Assembly (NCBI GenBank): GCA_900757205.1
Contig: CAAENA010000073.1
Coordinates: 1-42,698 of the forward strand
Reading direction: 5' to 3'
DNA length: 42,698 bases
Source: an uncultured Collinsella sp.
Lineage (GTDB): Bacteria; Actinomycetota; Coriobacteriia; Coriobacteriales; Coriobacteriaceae
The translations under genes were made by a program, and so were the position numbers. Positions 7,075 through 14,353 of this stretch are shown here, in pieces (within the stretch, counting starts at the first letter, position 1; every line of letters starts with the position of its first letter). The notes below the pieces were generated by a model. It saw nothing but the letters and a program-made list of their open reading frames with translations, was not told the origin of the DNA and did no database searches.

Positions 7075-8058
7075 TTAGTAGGAAAGCTTCCACATGTAGC
7101 GACGCATGGTCAGCGGGTGCTGACGGGCCTCGGCAATCTGGTTGCCGTACTCGCGCATAACGGCGAGGTGCAGCAGCGGGTTGAAGTAGGTGACGACGCT
7201 CGCGGGCACGGCGTCAGCCAGGCCGTAGTCCTTGGAGTCGATCAGAGCGACCTTGGCGCCCATGCGCTCAAGGAAGGTGAGGGCGCGGGCGTCCATCGGA
7301 CGGGTAGCACCATCGGACATGAAGAAGACGTAGGGCTTACCCTCGGTGGAAACCTCGAACGGGCCGTGGAAGTACTCGCCGGTGTTGTAGGCGGCGGCGT
7401 CGATCCACTGCATCTCGGTGAACAGGAAGGCGGCGTGAGAATAAGCCATCTTCTCGGAGGCACCGGAAGCCATGAAGTAGATCATCTTGTCGTCCTTGAA
7501 GTCCTCGGCGAACTTCTTGGCGAGCTTCTTGCAGTGCTGAGCGGCGTTCTCGCAGAGATCGAAAACGTTGGTGAGGCCGGTGATCATGTCCTCGTAGTGG
7601 TCATAGCCCTCGGTCTGCTGAAGGATCTCGAGAGCAAGAGCGATGGCATAGCCGGGCTTCTCGCACTTGGCAGCGTAGTTAGCGTGGAAGCCGTGGACGA
7701 TGACGTGGTCGGCGTCGACAGTCAGAGCGGAGCCAGCCTTGTTGGTGAGGGAGACGACCGGGCAGTTGTGCTTCTTGGCGGTCTTGTTGGCCTCGACGGT
7801 CTCGGGCGTGGAGCCACCGAGGGAGCAGGTGATCACGAAGGTGTGCTCGTTGACCCAGGAAGGCGTGTCGTAGTTGAACTCGTTAGCGGTGAAGATCTGA
7901 ACGTTCAGCTTGTCCGTGTTGTTGGCCAGGAAGTACTTGGCGGGGTAAAGGTCGGACATGGAGGCGCCGCAGCCGACGAAGGCGACGCTGTGAATCTCGT
8001 GGTTGGACAGGACGTCAGCGACGATCTGCTTAGGGAGGTTAAGGTCGATCTCGTACAT
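7075..8058 (-). CDS. SIS-domain sugar-phosphate deglycase, FrlB/FraB-like (copy 2, PTS-linked)
   Basis: Double-SIS cytosolic protein of 327 aa. The first SIS domain shows VGCGASMSD (28-36) and SLGGSTPE (79-86). Glu215 and His231 (in TGEYFHGPFE) keep the 16-residue spacing and almost the numbering of the FraB catalytic pair as I recall it. I chose ATG 8058 because AAAGGA stands nine bases before it; an ATG three codons earlier touches that sequence. It is the last gene of the operon that starts with EIIAB at 10858, separated from EIID by 198 bp containing two hairpins, and is followed by a strong terminator. The PTS would deliver a 6-phosphorylated substrate, which is the substrate type of FrlB, GfrE and GfrF. 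Fructose- or glucose-lysine phosphate is the leading guess; another sugar-amine phosphate is possible. Confidence 0.87.
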   Translation of the reverse strand: MYEIDLNLPKQIVADVLSNHEIHSVAFVGCGASMSDLYPAKYFLANNTDKLNVQIFTANEFNYDTPSWVNEHTFVITCSLGGSTPETVEANKTAKKHNCPVVSLTNKAGSALTVDADHVIVHGFHANYAAKCEKPGYAIALALEILQQTEGYDHYEDMITGLTNVFDLCENAAQHCKKLAKKFAEDFKDDKMIYFMASGASEKMAYSHAAFLFTEMQWIDAAAYNTGEYFHGPFEVSTEGKPYVFFMSDGATRPMDARALTFLERMGAKVALIDSKDYGLADAVPASVVTYFNPLLHLAVMREYGNQIAEARQHPLTMRRYMWKLSY

Positions 8059-8150
8059 CTGACACATTCCTTTCGATTTTTTGCGGCGCCACATTGCCGG
8101 ACGCTCGCAGGGTTACCGTGGTTTGGACCGAGTCGCCGGCCCGTTGAGGA

Positions 8151-8178
8151 TGTGTCAAAGGGACTGTCCTTTGACACA
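8151..8178. repeat. Inverted repeat with AGGGACTGTCC centre
   Basis: Arms TGTGTCAAAGG (8151-8161) and CCTTTGACACA (8168-8178) are perfectly complementary over 11 bp with a 6-base centre. It belongs by its GGGAC centre to the same broad class as the repeats at 4017, 6267, 12250 and 14721. It lies between EIID and the deglycase gene. Confidence 0.8.
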
Positions 8179-8191
8179 TTTAGGGATGGAA

Positions 8192-8222
8192 GCCTGCCTG
8201 GGGTATGGGATGCCAGGCAGGC
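8192..8222 (-). repeat. Intercistronic hairpin after EIID
   Basis: GCCTGCCTGG (8192-8201) and CCAGGCAGGC (8213-8222) form a perfect 10-bp stem with an 11-base loop. On the transcribed strand no T-run follows, so it is more likely to protect the PTS mRNA or attenuate read-through into the deglycase gene than to terminate fully. Confidence 0.65.
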
Positions 8223-8256
8223 CCCCGGGGGAAAGCGGTTAGACGCTTGGTCGCGA

Positions 8257-9090
8257 CTAGGCCAGGATGCCGGCCGCGGAGAGGGCGATGCCGCCCACGA
8301 TGGCGATCACGAGAAGCCAACCGGTGTTGACGTTCTTCTTGATGAGCCAGTACATAAGGCCGGTGAGGCCGAGGGAGATCATCTGGGGCATCATGCCGTC
8401 CAGGATGTCCTGAATCACGACGGTGCCGTCAGCGAACTGCAGCGGGGTGGTGGCGCCGATCAGCGTAGCGATCATGCCGCCCACGGACATAAGACCCACG
8501 ATGCCGCAGACATACATGAGCTTCTCCATGAGGTCGCCACCCTGGAGCTTGCTCAGGTACTCGTGGCCGCCCTGGTAGCCGATCTTGGCAGCGAACCACG
8601 TGATCAGCACGGAGGGCACAATGGAGATGAGCATGGCCAGGATCGGACCCATGATGGAGCCCTGCTGAGCCAGCTGAACGCCCAGGCCAAAGGCGATAAC
8701 GCGGATGGTGCCCTGGAAGAAGGAGTCACCAATACCGGAAAGCGGGCCCATGAGGGAGGTCTTGACCGCGTTAATCGAATCGGGATCGAAGTTCTCGGGA
8801 TCCTTGGCGTACTCCTCCTCCATGGAGGCGGCGAGGCCTAGGACAAAAGCGCTCGTCTGCGGGGTGCAGTTGTAGAACGCCATGTGACGGTGGTAAGCCT
8901 CTTTCTTAGCAGCGAGCTGCTTGGGGTCGGACTCGTCCGGATAGAGGCGATCGAGCGTGGGGACCATGCCGTAGAGGAAGCCCATGTTCATCTGACGCTC
9001 GTAGTTCCAAGAGGCCTGGATGGCCCAGGAGCGCCAGAAGAACTGGCTGACCTTCTTGTTTAGGGACACGTCCTTGGTTGCGGTTGCCAT
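8257..9090 (-). CDS. PTS mannose/fructose/sorbose family EIID component
   Basis: Membrane subunit of 277 aa that, with EIIC, forms the sugar channel of a mannose-family phosphotransferase system. The soluble N-terminal part shows the family pattern FWRSWAIQASWNYERQMNMG (about 19-38) and later MGPLSGIGDSFFQGTIR; the C-terminal part has hydrophobic segments near ILAMLISIVPSVLITWFAA, CGIVGLMSVGG and TGLMYWLIKKNVNTGWLLV. I chose ATG 9090, preceded by AGGAGGAAC; the longer frame to 9207 runs into the EIIC gene. The spacing to the EIIC stop is 13 bp, so translation is probably coupled. The substrate cannot be read from the sequence; the downstream deglycase argues for a sugar-amine conjugate. Confidence 0.93.
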   Translation of the reverse strand: MATATKDVSLNKKVSQFFWRSWAIQASWNYERQMNMGFLYGMVPTLDRLYPDESDPKQLAAKKEAYHRHMAFYNCTPQTSAFVLGLAASMEEEYAKDPENFDPDSINAVKTSLMGPLSGIGDSFFQGTIRVIAFGLGVQLAQQGSIMGPILAMLISIVPSVLITWFAAKIGYQGGHEYLSKLQGGDLMEKLMYVCGIVGLMSVGGMIATLIGATTPLQFADGTVVIQDILDGMMPQMISLGLTGLMYWLIKKNVNTGWLLVIAIVGGIALSAAGILA

Positions 9091-9103
9091 AGTGTGTTCC
9101 TCC

Positions 9104-9898
9104 TTAGTCTTCGTCGTCTTCGAGCGGATCGTAGTCGGAATCGACACCGGCGGCTGCATGGGAACCGTTGAACTTGAAGCCCATGAAGACGACAGCCAGG
9201 CACACACCGATCAGAGCGACCGCGATGACGGACAGGTTGAGGTAAGCGGCGAGCAGGAAACCGATGAACAGGAACGGAGTCATACCCTTCTTGATCATCA
9301 TGGTGAGCAGCAGGGCCAAGCCGTAGGCGGTCATGATCTTGGTCGAAACGTTAAGACCAGTGGACAGCCACTCGGGAACCATGTTGACGATGGCCTGAAC
9401 CAGGTCGGTGCCAACAAAGACGGCGAGGAAGATCGGCAGGAAGTACATGACGGCGTACAGACCGGAGCCGGCGCAGATGTGCATACGGTAGGCGGTCTTG
9501 AACTTTCCGTTATCGATCGCGCTATCTGCCACATGGGTGAGGGCGGCGATGATGGAACGGAACACGATGCCGAGGAGCTGACCCAGGACGGCGACCGGGA
9601 TGGCGATCGTCATGGCGGTCTCGGCGGAAGCATCGGTCAGGCACGCGAAGGCAGCGGCCACGATGCCGCCCAGGACCATATCGGGCGGAACGGCGGCGCC
9701 GACCTGCACCAGGCCCATGGACACGAGCTCGACGGCGGCACCGACGGCAAGGCCGGTGGGCACATCGCCCAGCAGCAGACCGACGAGCGTAGCGCCAACG
9801 AGGGGCTGCTCGAAGTTAAGACGACCGAGCAGGCGGGAGTCCCACATGCAGAACACGCCGACGAGGCCGACGAGCACCGCACTGATGAACGTATTCAT
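9104..9898 (-). CDS. PTS mannose/fructose/sorbose family EIIC component
   Basis: Polytopic membrane permease subunit of 264 aa in the EIIC-Man family. It begins with FISAVLVGLVGVFCMWDSRLLG and contains the family stretch GLLLGDVPTGLAVGAAVELV and GAAVPPDMVLGGIVAAAFA; several further hydrophobic helices run to about residue 235, followed by an acidic C-terminus (SDYDPLEDDED). ATG 9898 is six bases after AAAGGAG. It is the second gene of the EIIAB-EIIC-EIID-SIS operon, 36 bp after EIIAB. Together with EIID it moves and helps phosphorylate the substrate delivered by EIIB. Confidence 0.94.
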   Translation of the reverse strand: MNTFISAVLVGLVGVFCMWDSRLLGRLNFEQPLVGATLVGLLLGDVPTGLAVGAAVELVSMGLVQVGAAVPPDMVLGGIVAAAFACLTDASAETAMTIAIPVAVLGQLLGIVFRSIIAALTHVADSAIDNGKFKTAYRMHICAGSGLYAVMYFLPIFLAVFVGTDLVQAIVNMVPEWLSTGLNVSTKIMTAYGLALLLTMMIKKGMTPFLFIGFLLAAYLNLSVIAVALIGVCLAVVFMGFKFNGSHAAAGVDSDYDPLEDDED

Positions 9899-9934
9899 AC
9901 CCTTCTCCTTTCAGTCAGGCAAAAGCCTGGTTGA

Positions 9935-10858
9935 TTACAGCTTGGCGTCGATGTCGACGCTCTGATACGTAGGGGTCTGCTGGACATAGAGCTTGATGCC
10001 CATGTCGAGCAGCTGGTTGACGTCGGCCTTCTGGGTGGCGTCGAGGAAGACGGAGCTGTCCTTGCCGCCGATCTGATCGGCACCGTCGTGGTTGGCGGTG
10101 GCGCCCAGGTTGATGGCGTCGAGCTTGTAGCCCTGGCAGAACTGCAGCATCTCGGCAGTGTTGCCAAAGACGAACATGACGCGCTCGCCGAGGGTGTTGA
10201 GCTTGTCCATCTTGGCGAGGGCACGCTCGACGGTGAAGACGTTCAGGCGCACGCCCTGGGGCTTGGCCAGCTTAAGAGCGCCCTTCTTGATGTCATCGTT
10301 GGCGGCAGCGTTGTCGACGACGATGATGCGCTCGGCCTGAACCTTGGTGGTCCAGGTAAAGACGACCTGGCCGTGCAGCAGACGGTAGTCAAGACGTGCG
10401 AGGACGATCTTGGCGGGACCGGAGCTGTGACGGGACGCCTTGGCCTTCTTGGCGGGAGCCGCGGCGACCTCGACCGGTGCGTTGGGGTTGGTCAGACCGG
10501 TGCGGGCCTCGTTGATGAGGGCCGCGAGCTCGGTGCCCTTGACGGGGGCGGGGCTCATAGCAAGCGTGAGCGCCAGCGGGATGTTGAAACCGCTGACAAC
10601 CGTGAACTTCGTGCCGTTCTTGGAAAGCTCGACCATGTTGTTGTTGACCGAGCTACCGAGCATATCGGTTAGCACATACACGGTGTCGTCCGCGTTGAAC
10701 GTGGCGATCATAGCCTCAACCTTATTGGTGATGGGCTCCTTGTCGTCACGAGCAAGCGACACGACGTGGACGTTCGACACGTCGCCGAGAACCATCTCGA
10801 GCGTGTCTTTGGCGCCTGCGGCCAGGCCGCCATGAGATGCGAGAATGATCTGATTCAT
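9935..10858 (-). CDS. PTS mannose-family EIIAB fusion protein
   Basis: Cytosolic phosphocarrier of 307 aa joining both energy-coupling domains, as in E. coli ManX. The N-terminal EIIA domain (1-125) has the phosphorylatable His9 in ILASHGGLA. An Ala/Pro/Lys-rich linker follows (about 126-147). The C-terminal EIIB domain (148-307) carries His162 in DYRLLHGQVVFTW. Phosphate passes from HPr to His9, then His162, then sugar. ATG 10858 follows AGGAGGAGG with good spacing. It is the first gene of the PTS operon; the 5' region has a TATAAT box and a direct repeat of CTTATA. No EI or HPr genes are present in the window. Confidence 0.95.
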   Translation of the reverse strand: MNQIILASHGGLAAGAKDTLEMVLGDVSNVHVVSLARDDKEPITNKVEAMIATFNADDTVYVLTDMLGSSVNNNMVELSKNGTKFTVVSGFNIPLALTLAMSPAPVKGTELAALINEARTGLTNPNAPVEVAAAPAKKAKASRHSSGPAKIVLARLDYRLLHGQVVFTWTTKVQAERIIVVDNAAANDDIKKGALKLAKPQGVRLNVFTVERALAKMDKLNTLGERVMFVFGNTAEMLQFCQGYKLDAINLGATANHDGADQIGGKDSSVFLDATQKADVNQLLDMGIKLYVQQTPTYQSVDIDAKL

Positions 10859-10884
10859 CTTGCCTCCTCCTTTTCGTTATGGTC

Positions 10885-10911
10885 ATTATAATGTCTTATA
10901 CGTTGCTTATA
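10885..10911 (-). promoter_or_regulatory. PTS operon promoter and direct-repeat operator
   Basis: A perfect -10 TATAAT lies at 10885-10890 on the minus strand, without a convincing -35 box. Just upstream are two CTTATA half-sites (plus-strand 10895-10900 and 10906-10911) with an 11-bp period, overlapping the spacer. The architecture resembles the direct-repeat sites before the other two SIS genes, with a different half-site. Confidence 0.5.
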
Positions 10912-10984
10912 TTGATAATTAGTATATAAACCGTTCGCGGGTGAAAAACGACCGTTGGCGGGTTTAACGCAATCGAAACGATGG

Positions 10985-11046
10985 TCTTGGGTAGGTCGGC
11001 GCTGGCTAGGCGCCGCCCGATCAAACGCCGGGCGCTACCTGCTCAA
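10985..11046 (-). terminator. Possible structured 3' end of the EamA gene
   Basis: GC-rich complementary pieces (GGTAG with CTACC; GGCGC with GCGCC) lie downstream of the EamA stop codon and upstream of the PTS promoter. The T-run is poor, so this is a weak terminator prediction. Confidence 0.35.
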
Positions 11047-11062
11047 ACACACCGCCAATCCC

Positions 11063-12145
11063 CTAACGCACGAAGTACCAGGGGCTTTCCTGCACGGTGG
11101 GCTCCAGCGCAATGCCCGTGCGCTCGCGGAAGAGATCCATGTCCTGCGATTTCTCCGTCCACCACGCGTTGGGCTTAAAGGTCATGCTCTCAACGACATG
11201 GCCGACAAACACACTGTTGCGCAGCTTGGAAAAGTCGGTGTTCATAATCACGATGGACGCGAGCACCAAAACGATGCCCAGAACTTTGATCGCGCCGGCG
11301 GGTTCGGCGTAGACACCAATGCCCAGCAGTACGGTGACGACTGTCTCGAATGACATTACGACGGGAACTTTCGACGTCTCGAGCCCCATGGACAGACCCT
11401 GCATATATAAGATGTAAGCCACGGCTGTGGGGATGAGTCCAAAGCCAAGGAACAGCAGCAGCAGCTGTGGCGACATTGCCGCGGCGACATCCGGCCACGG
11501 AGCCCCGATAGCTGCCATAACCGCACCGCCAAAAACAAAGCCCCAAAACGTGACAGCCAGCGGGTGGACCGTCTTGGTTGCTATCCGGCTAAACACCGCG
11601 AGCGACGCACCACAAAGGCCTGCAATCACGCCCGACGTGACGCCCCAAACCGAAAAATGAAAACCGGAAAGGTCGCCATTGGTCACCGCAAGCACACAGC
11701 CAACGATGTTAAAGACAATGGCAACGAGCTTGTTGAGGGTCACGTCCTCGCGATAAAGGACGCGGCCGAGCGCGACGCCAAACACCGGCGACGTGTAGAG
11801 CAGCACCGATGCCGTGGACATGCCCACCTCGCGCATGCACTCGTAATAGCAGGTGTTGGCGGCAGCCAAACCGACGATACCGACAAGCGCGCAGGAAACA
11901 AGCTCTTTAGGGCTTGCCTTGAACAGGGTCAGCGGACCCTGAACCACGGTAGACCCCTCACCCGGACGGCAGCCCATAAACATCAGGACCGGCGCCAAGA
12001 TAAGCGCTCCGACCAACAAGCGAAAGGCAGCCATGCTCTGGGACGAAACGCCCATGGCCGAGATGCCGTTTACAAAGATTCCGATGCTGCCCCACATAAG
12101 CGCGGCGATCAGCACCAGCACATAGCCCAGATTGCTCCTCTTCAA
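11063..12145 (-). CDS. EamA/DMT-family transporter
   Basis: Predicted ten-helix membrane transporter of the drug/metabolite superfamily, 360 aa, made of two EamA repeats (about 5-150 and 175-310; motifs LIAALMWGSIGIF and FWGFVFGGAVMAAIGAP). The C-terminal 50 residues (ending RTGIALEPTVQESPWYFVR) are soluble and longer than usual. I chose a TTG start at 12145 because GAGGAGG stands five bases before it; an ATG at 12181 would add 12 residues but has no ribosome site. It follows the third SIS gene in the same direction, 250 bp and a palindrome apart. Export of an amino acid or amine released by deglycation is conceivable but unproven. Confidence 0.87.
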   Translation of the reverse strand: MKRSNLGYVLVLIAALMWGSIGIFVNGISAMGVSSQSMAAFRLLVGALILAPVLMFMGCRPGEGSTVVQGPLTLFKASPKELVSCALVGIVGLAAANTCYYECMREVGMSTASVLLYTSPVFGVALGRVLYREDVTLNKLVAIVFNIVGCVLAVTNGDLSGFHFSVWGVTSGVIAGLCGASLAVFSRIATKTVHPLAVTFWGFVFGGAVMAAIGAPWPDVAAAMSPQLLLLFLGFGLIPTAVAYILYMQGLSMGLETSKVPVVMSFETVVTVLLGIGVYAEPAGAIKVLGIVLVLASIVIMNTDFSKLRNSVFVGHVVESMTFKPNAWWTEKSQDMDLFRERTGIALEPTVQESPWYFVR

Positions 12146-12249
12146 CGCAGCCTCCTCAGTATTATTTCCAATATGTTTCATGCTACGTTATAGTCGTTAT
12201 ATACATTTTTCAAGGCACAAATCGGCGAACGGGAAATCTCTCGACACAA

Positions 12250-12322
12250 GGAGTGTCCCCAACTGCCGGCACAAAAGGAACATCCCTAACTGCCGGCAGA
12301 AAGGGAACGTCCCCAAGTGCCG
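12250..12322. repeat. Tandem 27-bp repeat, 2.7 units
   Basis: Units start at 12250, 12277 and 12304 with the pattern GGARYRTCCCYAAsTGCCGGCA followed by a short A-rich joint. The third unit is cut after 19 bases. Read on the minus strand the core is TTGGGGACGTTCC, the same as in the palindrome at 4017-4074. Too short and degenerate for a CRISPR array. Confidence 0.75.
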
Positions 12323-12329
12323 CTCTAGC

Positions 12330-12396
12330 AGTTGCGGTGAAATAGTTCTCAAACAGAGGCTTCACACTCCCAAACAGGAACTATTCCACCGCAACT
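12330..12396 (-). repeat. 19-bp inverted repeat downstream of the third SIS gene
   Basis: Arms 12330-12348 (AGTTGCGGTGAAATAGTTC) and 12378-12396 pair at 18 of 19 positions around a 29-base centre. It begins 36 bp after the SIS stop codon, so it will be in the 3' part of that mRNA, ahead of the EamA gene. There is no T-run. Confidence 0.7.
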
Positions 12397-12432
12397 CATG
12401 AGGGGTATTGGGCTGTTAGGCCGCTCTATCCC

Positions 12433-13425
12433 TTAGTAATCCAGCTTCCACATGTAACGGCGCGTCATGTAGTCCTTGTGGGTGACGGCGGAGAGCGCAC
12501 GCATGTAGACGTTGTTGAGGATCGGGGCAAAGATCAGGTGGTTGAAGTACTCGCTCACGCTGTCCTTGATGTCGTTGAGGCCGAGCTCCTTGGCGTCGAG
12601 CTGGTAGACGCGCTCACCACCGTACTGGTTGACAAAGCGAATGCCGCGCTCGTCGTTGCAGCGGCTGCGGCCGACGCTGATGAGCTGGAACAGCGAGGTA
12701 CGCTTGTCCAGGATCTCGAAGGGACCGTGGAAGAAGTCGCAGGTGTTGATGGTGCAGGAGTCGATCTGCAGCATCTCCTGCACGTTGCAGATGCTAAAGA
12801 CGTAGGCGGCACCAAAGAGCGGGCCCTGAGCCATCACGTTGATGCAGGGCTTGTCGGCGTTCTGCTCGGCCCACTTGGCAGCGAGCGGACGGGTGTACTC
12901 GACAGCCTTGCGATAGATGGGGTCGACCAAGTCGAAGGCGGCCATAGCGGCCTCGTACTCGGCATAGCCCTCGGTCTGCTGCGTAAGCTCCATAGCAATC
13001 ATGGTCACGACGGCGGAGTTGGTGCGGCCCATGCAGGACTCGTCGATGGCAAGGCTGTCGTACTGGATCTTGTAGTCGCAGACCTCGGTGAGGCCGGACT
13101 CGTCAACATAGATGGCGATGGTGCTGGCGCCGTGGTTCTTGGCGACCTGGGCGGCGACGATGGTCTCCTTGGTGCCGCGCATGGACACGACGACGGCCAG
13201 GGTGTTCTCGTTGACGTAGGCAGGCGTGGCGTGCACGAACTCGTTGCTGGTGTAGCTGGAGCTCACGACCTGCGTGGCCTCGTGCTCCATAAAGTACTGG
13301 GCAGGATAGTTGCCGCCGTTGGATCCACCGGCGCCAATCCACACGACGCGCTTGATGCCGCCCTTGTCTGCCTTGTCAGCCAAAACCTGGGAGACGACGT
13401 CCTTAACCTGTTCCTGAGTAGTCAT
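12433..13425 (-). CDS. SIS-domain sugar-phosphate deglycase-like protein (copy 3)
   Basis: Third double-SIS paralog, 330 aa. The phosphosugar loops differ from the other two: GAGGSNGGN (31-39) and SMRGTKET (81-88) in place of S-x-S/G-G-x-T. Glu217 and His233 keep the 16-residue spacing, but the signature reads TCDFFHGPFE instead of TGEYFHGPFE. The C-terminal TRRYMWKLDY is nearly the same as MRRYMWKLSY of copy 2. ATG 13425 has AAAGG about ten bases upstream. A GntR gene is divergently transcribed 205 bp away and the shared spacer holds two near-identical direct-repeat sites. The altered loops suggest a different substrate from copies 1 and 2 (inference); which reaction it catalyses is unknown. 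Confidence 0.83.
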   Translation of the reverse strand: MTTQEQVKDVVSQVLADKADKGGIKRVVWIGAGGSNGGNYPAQYFMEHEATQVVSSSYTSNEFVHATPAYVNENTLAVVVSMRGTKETIVAAQVAKNHGASTIAIYVDESGLTEVCDYKIQYDSLAIDESCMGRTNSAVVTMIAMELTQQTEGYAEYEAAMAAFDLVDPIYRKAVEYTRPLAAKWAEQNADKPCINVMAQGPLFGAAYVFSICNVQEMLQIDSCTINTCDFFHGPFEILDKRTSLFQLISVGRSRCNDERGIRFVNQYGGERVYQLDAKELGLNDIKDSVSEYFNHLIFAPILNNVYMRALSAVTHKDYMTRRYMWKLDY

Positions 13426-13464
13426 CGTGCATCAGCCTTTCTTCTCGTTTGATGCTCTCGATGG

Positions 13465-13481
13465 CATACAAGTTACATACA
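13465..13481. promoter_or_regulatory. Operator in the SIS3/GntR3 divergent promoter, site 1
   Basis: CATACAAGTTACATACA: two CATACA half-sites with an 11-bp period, 39 bp before the SIS start. It matches site 2 at 16 of 17 positions. It is likely bound by the divergent GntR protein. Confidence 0.6.
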
Positions 13482-13603
13482 TGTTTTGGTTATGTCGACT
13501 AGTTGTATGCTATATTTGTCTTAGAAATTTTGCTGGTAAAGTTTTCGGCAAGCCATTACCAGCGGTTTTGTTGTCATGTTGGATACATGCTTGGTTCTGT
13601 AAG

Positions 13604-13620
13604 CATACAAGTTAGATACA
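13604..13620. promoter_or_regulatory. Operator in the SIS3/GntR3 divergent promoter, site 2
   Basis: CATACAAGTTAGATACA, one base different from site 1, lies 10 bp before the GntR start codon. This position would let the regulator repress its own gene. A weaker related sequence in the other orientation (GCATACAACT) is at about 13501-13510. Confidence 0.6.
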
Positions 13621-13630
13621 GGTTGTTCGC

Positions 13631-14353
13631 ATGAGCACTTCGTCGAAAAAGAACTTGACCCAATACGAGCGTCTGGCGGCAACGCTTCGCGACCGCATTG
13701 CCGCCGGCACCTACGCCCGCGGAGATAAACTGCCGTCCGAGATGGAACTCATGGACGAATCGGGCCTGTCGCGCAGCACCGTGCGCCATGCCCTTAAGGT
13801 GCTTGTTGACGAGGGCCTGATTCGAACCGAGCGCGGGCGCGGCGCCTTTGTGGCCGACACACCGGCGCTCCACGAGAACAACCTGGTGTTTTCGAGCTAT
13901 ACCAAGCAGGTCGAAGGCCAGGGCATGAAGCCCACCACGCGCACGGTGGACTCGGGCTTTGCCAAAGCAATGGGCAGCGTGGCCAAGTTCTTTGACGCTA
14001 GCGTGGGCAGCAAGCTTGTCAAACTTGTCCGCCTGCGTTACCTGGACGATGCGCCACTGTGCCTGGAGACCACCTATTTGCCGCCAAGCTTTGGGTCGCT
14101 CATCGATCGCGATATCAACGGTTCGCTCTACGCCACGCTGCGCCAGGAGTTCCATCGCGCGCCGGCGCAGGGGCATAAGACCTTTGAGGTGTGCTATGCG
14201 TCGCAAAACGAGGCATTTTTGCTCAACGTCGAGCGCGGGCAGGCGCTGATCCTGATCACCGACTACGTCTACGACACCGACGGCCGTCCGCTCCATGTCT
14301 CCAAGCGCATCCAACGTACCGACCGCGCCAAATACACCGAGCCCATCGGCTAG
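13631..14353 (+). CDS. GntR-family regulator, HutC/UTRA subfamily (3)
   Basis: Transcription factor of 240 aa, one of only two complete plus-strand genes here. Winged helix at about 12-75 (KLPSEMELMDESGLSRSTV and wing RGRGAFV) and UTRA domain from about 95 to 235 (FSSYTKQVEGQGMKPTTRT, then LVKLVRLRYLDDAPLCLETTYL). ATG 13631 has only a weak AGG nine bases upstream, which may mean low expression. It is divergent from the third SIS gene and shares a 205-bp spacer with two 17-bp direct-repeat sites, the classical layout of a dedicated local regulator. Confidence 0.92.
   Translation: MSTSSKKNLTQYERLAATLRDRIAAGTYARGDKLPSEMELMDESGLSRSTVRHALKVLVDEGLIRTERGRGAFVADTPALHENNLVFSSYTKQVEGQGMKPTTRTVDSGFAKAMGSVAKFFDASVGSKLVKLVRLRYLDDAPLCLETTYLPPSFGSLIDRDINGSLYATLRQEFHRAPAQGHKTFEVCYASQNEAFLLNVERGQALILITDYVYDTDGRPLHVSKRIQRTDRAKYTEPIG

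Noticed and set aside
7117..8841. Long plus-strand open frame of 574 codons over SIS2 and EIID
   Set aside because: It is antisense to two well-supported genes, has low-complexity Gly/Val/Asp/His-rich translation and no ribosome site; typical of high-GC shadow frames.
12250..12322. Possible CRISPR array
   Set aside because: Only 2.7 direct 27-bp units without spacers; no cas genes in the window.
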